Below are positions 1 through 7,321 of a DNA stretch of 10,424 nucleotides, piece by piece. A program made the translations under genes and the position numbers. The notes under the pieces were generated by a model, which was not told the DNA's origin, searched no databases, and worked only from the letters and a program-made list of their open reading frames with translations. The stretch is from Thalassiosira profunda (taxonomy: Eukaryota > Bacillariophyta > Thalassiosirophyceae > Thalassiosirales > Thalassiosiraceae). The stretch covers positions 1-10,424 of the forward strand of contig JALLAP010000763.1 of the NCBI GenBank assembly GCA_036939355.1. Direction: 5' to 3'. The first letter of the stretch is position 1; each line of letters begins with the position of its first letter.

Positions 1-487
1 AGCTGGCCGCGGATGCATCGAAGTGGGCGGATCAGCTCTTGCTGCAGTGCAAAACTGCGAACGAACGCAACGTCCAAGCCGGCGAGAATGTATCGGCAAT
101 GAGGTACCGCCAAGAGTCGTCGAAAGAAACGCCAGATATGATCCTCGTAAGTGCCTCTTCTCACGTTTGACTTGCTGCATAATGATATCTGCTCTAACTG
201 ATGTGTACCTTCCTACTCTTTGACAGAAACGTTGGGTGGACAACAAGCAAAATAAAAGCTTCCCGGACAATCTAACGATGACTCAATCACTCTGGCGAGC
301 GTCTCGGTTTGTAGGCTGCGCCAGCAAGCAGAAGAAGTATGAGAATGGTTCCATCTGCTACGTCAACGTCTGTCGATACATAAGGCCCGGCAATTGTTCG
401 ATCAAGTCGTTGGGCGGCTGGTTGCCGGCTACTCTCCAAGAGAAAACACCCTGCGGACAGGCATGCCCCAACGACGAGTGCTATTGA
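1..487 (+). CDS. CAP/SCP-domain protein, 3' part (two visible exons, 5' end outside window)
   Basis: CAP (SCP/PR-1/Ag5) superfamily proteins are usually secreted, with roles from sterol or lipid binding to defence. The visible coding sequence joins 3-146 (48 codons) to 227-487 (86 residues plus TGA), giving 134 C-terminal residues. Exon 1 reads through the family's helix with ASKWADQL, a cysteine, and GENVSAM, the CAP 'GEN' motif. Exon 2 continues with RWVDN, then TQSLWRASRFVGCA (equivalent to the CAP1 signature around TQxxW..S..VGCA) and CYVNVCRYIRPGNC (CAP2 signature). The tail is cysteine-rich, CGQACPNDECY, as expected for a disulphide-stabilised exported protein. The N-terminus and any signal peptide lie before the window. 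Compared with canonical CAP proteins, the histidine before TQ is replaced (TMTQ) and the WYxE glutamate is absent (RWVDN), so the usual metal-binding tetrad looks incomplete. The gene converges on the MORN gene. Family assignment is firm; function is unknown. Confidence 0.85.
147..226 (+). other. spliceosomal intron in the CAP gene (80 nt, phase 0)
   Basis: The donor is GTAAGT at 147-152 and the acceptor is TTTGACAG ending at 226. A CTAAC branch-site match lies at 194-198, about 30 nt before the acceptor, followed by a pyrimidine-rich stretch. Splicing joins ATC CTC to AAA CGT TGG. This restores one continuous CAP domain from two different reading frames, which is strong evidence that the intron is real. 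Confidence 0.9.
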
Positions 488-562
488 TGAAATGTTCCTG
501 TTTGTGTATATTATATGTGAACTCGCCATGCAATCTGTGGAATACGTAGTGAATGCGATGGG

Positions 563-583
563 TTCTAGATATTATCTCTAGAA
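563..583. repeat. perfect short hairpin in the convergent 3' gap
   Basis: TTCTAGA (563-569) and TCTAGAA (577-583) are exact inverted repeats around a 7-nt loop. They lie between the stop of the CAP gene and the stop of the MORN gene, so they could fall in either 3' UTR or aid 3'-end formation. The stem is A+T-rich and short, and a role is speculative. I see no canonical AATAAA in this gap. Confidence 0.4.
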
Positions 584-642
584 TCTAATGGTGTAAAGTG
601 AAGTAGTATGAAGCCTATGCCAATGCTCCTACCCTAGAGGCA

Positions 643-3600
643 TCAATCGAGCGTGACATCTTTCTGCTCCCAGCCCTTGACAACGCGCGCCGCACGCACT
701 AAAGAGATCTGCTCCTTCTTCGCGGTCGAGAGAGTCAAAAGATATGCACGCCGGCGATCTTTGGTCCACCGCAAAGACTCCAGTCTCACGTCATGCTCGT
801 ACAACGAGACGTCCACCTCTCCGTCTGCCCAGTAATACACGCCAAGACCGTGCTTCTTGTTTGCCGACCAGCTCCCCTCGAAGACTTCCGAGTTCGCCAA
901 ATGAAGCACCCCGTGACCGTGACGTCTTCCACCTCGCCACTCGCCATCATACACCTCTCCATCGCGATATTTGGCCCTCCCGTGCCCGTGGCGTTTCCCA
1001 CTCTTCCACTGTCCTGCGTAAGTATTGCCGCTGGAAGACCGGTACACGTAGTAGCCGTCTTTGAGCCCCTTTTTGAAGGTAGGGGCGCTCGAGCTTTTGG
1101 TATCGGGCGGCAACAAAGGAGGCTGGTACCGCGGGACTTGGTATTTGTCGATGTCGCGTGACGTCACCAACACCTGCCTATCCTCGGTTTTGTTAAGGTT
1201 GTCCACAGAAAGGTCTGCAGGCGTCAAGGCGGTGTTTTGAAACAGCTGCCTTCGACTCATGCGGTTGGTCAATGCATCCTTCTTGGGCTTGGCGCCCTCC
1301 GGCTTGGAAAAGTGCGAGAGAACGTTGTGATATTGGTTCGCTGACCGGTCGTCATCGATCCCTTCCATTCGAGCTTTGTTCTGTTCTTGAATCATCGCGA
1401 GCGTGTCTGCCAGTGTTTTGTTGGCGGCGTTGTACCTGAGCTCCAGTGCAGCGGAAACCCTGACTTGAGAGGCGTCCGATATCGCCGCGACAGACGTCGC
1501 GATCGTCTCTGGGTGACTCTTCGCTGAGTGCAGTTCTGTCGATGGAGATTCAGACTTTTCCTCCTGTGGGGCGCCACGGCTGGCCGATGGTTCATCGCTG
1601 AATGTTCCGTCTTTTGAAGGAACTGCAACCCGTTTGTCAGTCGATGGCTCTGAGCGCTCAACATCTGGCAATCCACCTTCGTTTTGTTCTGGAGCAGGAT
1701 TCGTATCCAAATGGGCTTCTGCCGTTTCAGCTTGAGCCGTTGCTCTGTTGTCAGCTTCTTCAGCCTCTTCTTCTTGAAGACGCGGTTCATCCGATTGCAG
1801 AACAGTAGCAGCGGCATCTTGCTCCTCCTCGTCATCGTCATGATCAGATTCGTCAACGTCTTTGCCCTCCTTTGGGTCATATTCGTCGTCACTGTCCTCA
1901 TCCGCCCTCTCCAACTCATGCACGACGCTGTTCTCTTCGTCCTTTGCCTCCTGAGCGGTGTAGCCATCCACCATGTCGCCATCATCGTGATGTCCTTCAA
2001 CGGCATGCTCGACATCGCTGTTACCATTCCCAATCGCCTCGGCCGCAGCAGTGGCCTTCGCTTCTGTCGACTCGACAACTGCAGCGGGTCCACTGTCGTC
2101 GCTCTCAATCGCATCGGTGGCAGCAGTGGCCTCGACGGCATCAGCGCCTGTCGTTTCTGTCGACTCGACAACTGCAACGGGTCCATTGGGCTCTGGCACA
2201 GAATTTACGACAGTCTCATTGTCACCTTCGGGCGTGTCGTTTTCTGGGTGGTCTTCGGCTTGGGCAGCCTCATTTGCAGTGTGCGTGTCGTTTCTACCCT
2301 CCTCGTCCTGATGAGGCTCCTTGGGGACTTGCAGCTCACTGTCCACGGTTACTGGCGTATCGAAATCCCTGGCGTCAACCACAACATCCCCAACGTGCGA
2401 TGGATTCGTCTCGTCGAGCAGCTCTTCACGTGGAGCCACAGGTGAAGCATCGGGGCTGTCGACCTCTGACTCGCCATCACTGCTCGACTCGCTGCTACTC
2501 CTTGACTCGTCACTGCTGCTCGACTCATCTTCATCACTGTTTGGCTCGTCCAAATCTGGAGGTGGAACAGAAGGTGGCGCAAAGGTTCCCGTTTCCGTGT
2601 CCTTTCGTCCGAAAACGTGGTGTTTCATCGCCTCAAATTCCGCGTTGCCCGCATCGGCACTGTTATCGAAGCCACCAGATGGTGCAACCGGCTCCAAGCG
2701 CCCCGCAGAGTCGACGCTATCTTCCTCCTCTGATCCGGTGCTACTGTTGTTGCTCGAGCTACCCGACGAAGAAGACTCGTCGCTCTCCTCGCTCTCCGAC
2801 GAGGACTCGTCGAACCCCTTGTTCTCCTCTGCTGTTGGGTGCTCGTCGATCCGGACCCGCTCCTCCGGCAGAAGGCTGCCCTTCATCTGCAACTGTGGTT
2901 GTGGTTGCTGCCGCTCTGACCCACCGAAAAGGGAGGTGACGCTGTCCAAAACGCTAAATCCAGGTTTGGCTGCGGCACCTTCGTTCCGGCTCTCCACTAC
3001 AGGAGAGGCAGCATCCGTATTGACGTGCCAATCGTCCACCACGTCTCCCTTCCTCAGCCTCCGAACGACCCGCGCCATCGTATCTTCCGGCTTCTCCATC
3101 TTTCGCTTCCACGCGGCGTCGTCCCTCCGATAATCCTCCAGCAATGCCCGGCGGTGCTCCTCGTGGACCTTCGCCCGCTCCCCCACGAGGTTGATGAGGC
3201 CCTTGAGCTCGTTTTCGAGTACCTGCACCTGGAATTGGTGGATTTGCTCCTGCTCCGCAATTGCGGCCTGGTCCTCCGGTGGCTGGGACTGCCCCACCTT
3301 GTTGCCCTTCTTGACCTTCGTTTTTAACGTGGCATTCTCCTTTCCCACCTCGGTGATCTTCTCCGCGGCCGTTTTCAGGTTCATCGACAGCTGCGACACC
3401 AGCTTCTTCTTCCCGTCGAGCCGCTTCTGCAATTTGACGTTGTTCTTCTGCAGCTTGGAGATTTGGTGGAGGTAGTGCTCCTCCGTGAGGATCATGTCGT
3501 TGTAGATGTCGTTGTTCAGCGGGCTGTACATTTCGTTTGGGGTGATTTCCATGCCGCCAATGCTGGCTCGGCGCTCGACGTTGGATCGGACGCTGCCCTC

Positions 3601-4065
3601 CTCGGCCTCCGAGCAGGATTCGTTGCCACAGGATTTGCAGCGTTCGACCGTTATCACGGACACTTGCCCCATCGACGAAGTGCCATCAGCATCCGAGTCC
3701 ATTGCTGCCGCGGTCAACGTAACCACGTTGGCCGTGAGGGTGGCATTCACCTTCTCCAGCCGCTGGATCTCCTCCTCGTACTCCTCGACCATGACCTGAT
3801 ACTCGTCCCGGGCGGTGGCAAAGGGCGCCGCCGGTCCCTTGAGGTCCATAAACTCGACGCCCTGCGCAGGGGGCTGGCTGTCATCACCCTCCTCCGCCTC
3901 CTCCTCCAGAAAGGGATTCTGCCGGGCCACTACCTCGCTCCGGCTCCGCTCCAGATGGTCCCCGCCCTTGCGCTCGGGAATGGCAAACAGGCCGCCCTTC
4001 TTCCTTTCGGCCGCGGGGTTGCCGAGGTGGGTGTGCCTCCGGAGCTGCTGCAGCAGGGGCGGCAT
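643..4065 (-). CDS. large coiled-coil, acidic/serine-rich protein with C-terminal MORN repeats
   Basis: An uninterrupted 1140-residue frame. The ATG at 4065 is the first in frame after a TGA only 9 nt upstream, which supports this start. Residues ~88-121, ~195-253 and ~268-340 are heptad-like and highly charged, so coiled coils are likely. Between the first two is a small cysteine cluster (C143, C146, C151). Residues ~405-850 are low-complexity and strongly acidic, with two serine-rich blocks (~419-447 and ~514-530) that look like casein kinase 2 substrates. Three MORN repeats of exactly 23 residues follow at 1016-1038, 1039-1061 and 1062-1084, each with the Y/F-x-G-x-W...G-x-G pattern (YAGQW, YDGEW, FEGSW). 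A 56-residue tail ends the protein. MORN repeats are known in membrane-, PIP- or cytoskeleton-associated scaffolds, so a scaffolding role is inference. No enzyme domain is visible. It is transcribed divergently from the EDR2_C gene. Confidence 0.85.
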   Translation of the reverse strand: MPPLLQQLRRHTHLGNPAAERKKGGLFAIPERKGGDHLERSRSEVVARQNPFLEEEAEEGDDSQPPAQGVEFMDLKGPAAPFATARDEYQVMVEEYEEEIQRLEKVNATLTANVVTLTAAAMDSDADGTSSMGQVSVITVERCKSCGNESCSEAEEGSVRSNVERRASIGGMEITPNEMYSPLNNDIYNDMILTEEHYLHQISKLQKNNVKLQKRLDGKKKLVSQLSMNLKTAAEKITEVGKENATLKTKVKKGNKVGQSQPPEDQAAIAEQEQIHQFQVQVLENELKGLINLVGERAKVHEEHRRALLEDYRRDDAAWKRKMEKPEDTMARVVRRLRKGDVVDDWHVNTDAASPVVESRNEGAAAKPGFSVLDSVTSLFGGSERQQPQPQLQMKGSLLPEERVRIDEHPTAEENKGFDESSSESEESDESSSSGSSSNNSSTGSEEEDSVDSAGRLEPVAPSGGFDNSADAGNAEFEAMKHHVFGRKDTETGTFAPPSVPPPDLDEPNSDEDESSSSDESRSSSESSSDGESEVDSPDASPVAPREELLDETNPSHVGDVVVDARDFDTPVTVDSELQVPKEPHQDEEGRNDTHTANEAAQAEDHPENDTPEGDNETVVNSVPEPNGPVAVVESTETTGADAVEATAATDAIESDDSGPAAVVESTEAKATAAAEAIGNGNSDVEHAVEGHHDDGDMVDGYTAQEAKDEENSVVHELERADEDSDDEYDPKEGKDVDESDHDDDEEEQDAAATVLQSDEPRLQEEEAEEADNRATAQAETAEAHLDTNPAPEQNEGGLPDVERSEPSTDKRVAVPSKDGTFSDEPSASRGAPQEEKSESPSTELHSAKSHPETIATSVAAISDASQVRVSAALELRYNAANKTLADTLAMIQEQNKARMEGIDDDRSANQYHNVLSHFSKPEGAKPKKDALTNRMSRRQLFQNTALTPADLSVDNLNKTEDRQVLVTSRDIDKYQVPRYQPPLLPPDTKSSSAPTFKKGLKDGYYVYRSSSGNTYAGQWKSGKRHGHGRAKYRDGEVYDGEWRGGRRHGHGVLHLANSEVFEGSWSANKKHGLGVYYWADGEVDVSLYEHDVRLESLRWTKDRRRAYLLTLSTAKKEQISLVRAARVVKGWEQKDVTLD
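2062..2185 (-). repeat. intragenic direct repeat in the acidic region of the MORN protein
   Basis: A 31-nt unit at 2062-2092 recurs at 2155-2185 with one mismatch. The copies lie exactly 93 nt (31 codons) apart, so the frame is kept. They encode GPAAVVESTE (residues 659-668) and GPVAVVESTE (628-637). A second matching stretch, 2031-2056 versus 2106-2131, lies 75 nt apart, so the tandem duplication appears to have been followed by an 18-nt insertion or deletion between the two matched parts. Confidence 0.7.
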
Positions 4066-4134
4066 CTTCTTCTCTCAATTCGTCAGAGGTATCTTGACTA
4101 AGTGTATCTATCTTGGGCGATGCGAGCCTACGCG

Positions 4135-4148
4135 CCGCGGCGCCGCGG
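4135..4148. repeat. 14-bp perfect GC palindrome
   Basis: CCGCGGCGCCGCGG is its own reverse complement. It sits about 70 bp upstream of the MORN gene's ATG in the divergent region, so it could be a dimeric factor site or simply G+C-rich sequence. Confidence 0.4.
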
Positions 4149-4222
4149 TTGCAGGGGTCACCACCCACATGTCGACCCACGGACGGCCACGATGCAACGC
4201 CGGCCGGCTAACCTGAGGTATT

Positions 4223-4255
4223 ATGAGCGAGGGCTCATCGTTTGGCCTGCCAAAC
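4223..4255. repeat. two adjacent perfect inverted repeats in the divergent promoter
   Basis: ATGAGC (4223-4228) pairs with GCTCAT (4233-4238) around a 4-nt loop. Immediately after it, GTTTGGC (4240-4246) pairs with GCCAAAC (4249-4255) around 2 nt. Two perfect inverted repeats side by side are uncommon enough to mention. They may be protein-binding sites in the shared promoter, but no factor can be named. Confidence 0.4.
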
Positions 4256-4761
4256 TCTGGCGCGAGGGCCGGTTCGCAGAGTGAGGAGAGGGGCTGGTCC
4301 TCTGGTGTCCGTCACGCGTCCAACTTATTTTTCTCTCATCGGACATAACAGACACTTCCCAACGCAAAGAGCGCCGCTGCGTGCCCGCTGCCTCGCGGAA
4401 TCTCGGATCTGGCGAAGCAGTAGATACCGTATTGTAGGAGCAGCGGAAGAGGGCCCGGGCGCCGCCGCATTGCAATAAACTCGCCGAGGACGAGCGCTGC
4501 CCCGGGGGCGTCGAAGATTTGGCTTGAAATTGCTTGAGAGACTTGCCGCGGCGGATACTAGGTGCATCCACCATCGCGCGTCACGTGCACCGTCGCAACG
4601 AGGGCACGGCCAGCCGCCAATATCCCAGCTGCCTCCGCTGCCGCCACCTCCTGGTGCCCGCCCTCAATTGCTTGCACTGCCACGGCGCCAAAATTGCCGC
4701 CGGCCAGTCCGCTCTCAGCAGCCTCACGTGCAGCACTGCCACTTTCAATAGCAACGGCGCC

Positions 4762-7146
4762 ATGACGCACCCATCACCCGCCGAACACGCCGTCCTCCGC
4801 GCGCCCCTCCTGCGGGGGGCGCTGTCCGTCAAGGTCGCCGACCTCGACGTCCGCCGGAGCACCGACGCCGCCGCCGGGGGCTGCCAATCGTCGTCCCCCA
4901 GCCTCCTCTCGGCGGTGGACAGCCTCCTGTTTCCCATCGAGACGGATTACATACTGCAGGTGAAGGCCGGGGGGAAGGTGACGTTCGAAGACGGTGCGAA
5001 CAAGGCGTCGGGGTTTGCGGCCTATGCCATTTCCAAGAGATACGTGGACATGAGAGACTTGGCCAGCGCCATGCGAGGGCACGCCGTGGAGATCGTCAAG
5101 CACTACGCGGGCCAACAGACTTCCAAACCGGGCGCGGGATCGTCGGGCAGCGGTGGCAGCTCCATCCTCAGAGGACTCGAGAAGGCGCTCTCGAAGCCGG
5201 TGCAGTTCGTCGAGCTCCTCTCCAATTCGGAGCCACGGAGCTCCGACCTCGCCGCGGAGCTGGACGGTCTGTTTGGCAACAAACCAGCAGATGGGAGCGG
5301 GGGCAAGGAAAGCAAAGTCATGCGGCGGCGCACCTCCGAGTTTTTGACGGAGGGGGCGCCCAAGTTCGCGCGGGAGGTCGTGGTGGGCGTCGACGAGTTC
5401 TACGAGGCGATCTATTCGGAGAAGCGACAATTCGGGCAGAAGAGCAACTACGCCCACGTCAAGGCGGTGGCGGAGCGAAGGAGGGCCATCATCGACCGCG
5501 CCTTTGCGTCGATGGCGCGCGCCCTCTCGGCGGCGGACGTGGCGTCGGTCTCCGAGGGCCGGCCGGAGTCGATTCCCAACGCGTTGGAGATGCTGATCCA
5601 ATCTCTGGAGAAGTTTCTGCTGACGGACGTGGTGGACCAGGACGAGGATGAGGCAGAGAAGTCTGCCCCTCAGGACACGGCAGCAGGTAATCCAACCAGC
5701 GGCTCGGCGGTGAACCCAGTGACGACGAGGCGCAGGGCGAGCGTCGCGGTCAGGGCCGAGGAAGAGAAGATGTGCCAGGCGGTGGCGGAGCTGGTGTTGA
5801 CGCAGTCTCACGACGAGGGCGATGCTACTGCCGAGGAATCTACTGCCACAACCAAAGGAGAGGACGCCAGTACTGCGGGAGGGAAAATTGCCATTGAGGC
5901 GCCCACTGGATTGTTGCCTGAGCATCCGCTCGACTTCGCAGTGCTTGTTGCAGTAGGGGCGCTGCTGTTCAAACTGCTCGAGGGTCGTGTCATGCAGGTG
6001 CAACTGGACATGTTGCTACTGTGCGGTCTTGGATGTGGAATGCTGGGGTATCAAATGGGGCGCCCCTCGGTAATCTACGTGGAAAAGGCTGCCGCTGCCG
6101 AGAAGAAACGCGTGACGTCCCCTGCAAAGCAAAGGGAGGCTGCCCCCGAGCGCAAACTTCCATCTCGGCGAGCGTTGCTCACAAAGTCCGCCGGATCGCT
6201 CGACCTCAAAGCCAGGCGCAAATCCCTCATCCAAGCGTCGTTGCAGAGCGTGAGGAGAATCTCTGCCAAACCCGAAGGGGAGATGCCGGTGGAAGAAAAG
6301 GTGGTTCCAGCGAAAACGTTCGACAAATTCCCTGATGGAGCTGCCATTGGCTCCCATCTGAACTGCTGGAGCTCTCCGCCCAGCACGAACTTCAAGGTCC
6401 GTGGTGCCAACTACCTACGGGACAAGAAGAAGATCCCATCGGACGACTTCCTTCTCCCCAGCCGCGGGTGCGATCTGTTTCTGACTGACGACCCGCCCCA
6501 GAATATGGGACGGGCTCGAGCCATACTGAACGGAAAGCTACGTGACGTTCCTACCTTCATCATCAACTACCGGCTTCCCTGGGGCGTCTTCCTTTCCTAT
6601 CACGAGATTCCTGACCGGTTCCTGCCATTCCTGCGACGGGGACATGGCTACGGAGACCTGTCGGTTCCGCTGCCTTCGTTGGAAAGCATGCCCCCGGGAG
6701 AGCGCGCCCTCTGCAACTTCTTCCTCTCGGACGAAAAGGAGAAAAACGAAGTCTGGAAGATTGTGCCCGTGGTTGTCGAGGGACCCTGGGTGGTGAAGCG
6801 CGTGGTAGGCGGCAAGCCTGCGATTGTCGGGACAAAGATGCCCATCACGTACGTTTACCAACCTCCCGAGAAGGGTCTGGCGGAGTATTTGGAGGCCGAT
6901 TTGGACATTGTGAGTAGTGCGGCTGCGCGGAACATTCTGGCGGTGGTTCGGAGCTACACCCAAACGTTGACCATCGACTTGGGATATGTCGTACAGGGAA
7001 ACAAAGAGGAGGAATTGCCGGAGCAGATGATGTTGGGGATGCGGCTTCACGGCCTGGACCCTCTCACGGCCGAACTGATGCCGGACTTCGAAGGAGGATC
7101 GACACTTCCGGAATTGACCGAAGAATCGGGATATGATACAGAGTAG
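4762..7146 (+). CDS. EDR2_C (DUF1336) domain membrane protein
   Basis: A 794-residue protein. The first in-frame ATG (4762, context GGCGCCATGA) is chosen; the open frame upstream starts only with non-ATG codons after a TGA at 4525. Residues ~10-293 form an unrecognised, mostly helical region. A charged linker (~294-385) leads to two hydrophobic segments, ~390-408 (FAVLVAVGALLF) and ~416-436 (MLLLCGLGCGMLGYQM), joined by a short polar loop: a likely membrane hairpin. A basic serine-containing linker (RRKSLIQAS, ~482-490) precedes the EDR2_C domain at ~533-772. Its hallmarks are visible: FKVRGANYL, GPW-VK (674-678), LDIVSS (714-719) and ELPE (751-754) near the end. In plant EDR2 this domain follows PH and START domains and the protein is a negative regulator of cell death and defence; here neither PH nor START is apparent. 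A role in membrane or lipid binding is inference. Confidence 0.88.
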   Translation: MTHPSPAEHAVLRAPLLRGALSVKVADLDVRRSTDAAAGGCQSSSPSLLSAVDSLLFPIETDYILQVKAGGKVTFEDGANKASGFAAYAISKRYVDMRDLASAMRGHAVEIVKHYAGQQTSKPGAGSSGSGGSSILRGLEKALSKPVQFVELLSNSEPRSSDLAAELDGLFGNKPADGSGGKESKVMRRRTSEFLTEGAPKFAREVVVGVDEFYEAIYSEKRQFGQKSNYAHVKAVAERRRAIIDRAFASMARALSAADVASVSEGRPESIPNALEMLIQSLEKFLLTDVVDQDEDEAEKSAPQDTAAGNPTSGSAVNPVTTRRRASVAVRAEEEKMCQAVAELVLTQSHDEGDATAEESTATTKGEDASTAGGKIAIEAPTGLLPEHPLDFAVLVAVGALLFKLLEGRVMQVQLDMLLLCGLGCGMLGYQMGRPSVIYVEKAAAAEKKRVTSPAKQREAAPERKLPSRRALLTKSAGSLDLKARRKSLIQASLQSVRRISAKPEGEMPVEEKVVPAKTFDKFPDGAAIGSHLNCWSSPPSTNFKVRGANYLRDKKKIPSDDFLLPSRGCDLFLTDDPPQNMGRARAILNGKLRDVPTFIINYRLPWGVFLSYHEIPDRFLPFLRRGHGYGDLSVPLPSLESMPPGERALCNFFLSDEKEKNEVWKIVPVVVEGPWVVKRVVGGKPAIVGTKMPITYVYQPPEKGLAEYLEADLDIVSSAAARNILAVVRSYTQTLTIDLGYVVQGNKEEELPEQMMLGMRLHGLDPLTAELMPDFEGGSTLPELTEESGYDTE

Positions 7147-7321
7147 GTGTTGCTGGGGGCGAGGAGGGATTGTACAAAGGAGACGAGTTAGTTGATGGGA
7201 ATAATTATGTTTATGGTGTCGTGATTTCCTACGCATCAGCAAGAGTGTTGGCGTTTTGTTCAGCCAAACAGGGCAGTAGTCTAAGCATTTGTTGCGGCAT
7301 ACAAACCTTTCTCGGTGCCGC

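Larger units (their letters stand above)
4066..4761. promoter_or_regulatory. divergent 5' region shared by the MORN and EDR2_C genes
   Basis: This 696-bp gap separates the ATG of the minus-strand MORN gene (4065) from the ATG of the plus-strand EDR2_C gene (4762), so it must hold both 5' UTRs and both promoters unless the genes have distant 5' exons. I see no convincing TATA box. Two CACGTG (E-box/G-box type) hexamers occur at 4582-4587 and 4725-4730, near the EDR2_C start, and several short palindromes lie in the MORN-proximal half. The frame of the EDR2_C gene is open from 4528 to its ATG but contains no ATG there, so this stretch is best read as 5' UTR. Confidence 0.6.

Noticed and set aside
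1684..3133. Several long plus-strand frames (up to 355 codons) across the acidic/serine-rich part of the MORN gene
   Set aside because: They are antisense to a clear gene with defined coiled coils and MORN repeats; repetitive acidic and serine codons leave few stops on the other strand, and the products show no domain.
4534..4761. N-terminal extension of the EDR2_C protein from TTG at 4534
   Set aside because: A nuclear eukaryotic gene is expected to start at ATG; the first in-frame ATG is at 4762, and the upstream translation is cysteine- and arginine-rich without family similarity.
4774..6003. 409-codon minus-strand frame opposite the EDR2_C gene
   Set aside because: It is an arginine-, histidine- and leucine-rich shadow of the G+C-rich N-terminal coding region; the plus frame continues into a recognised domain.
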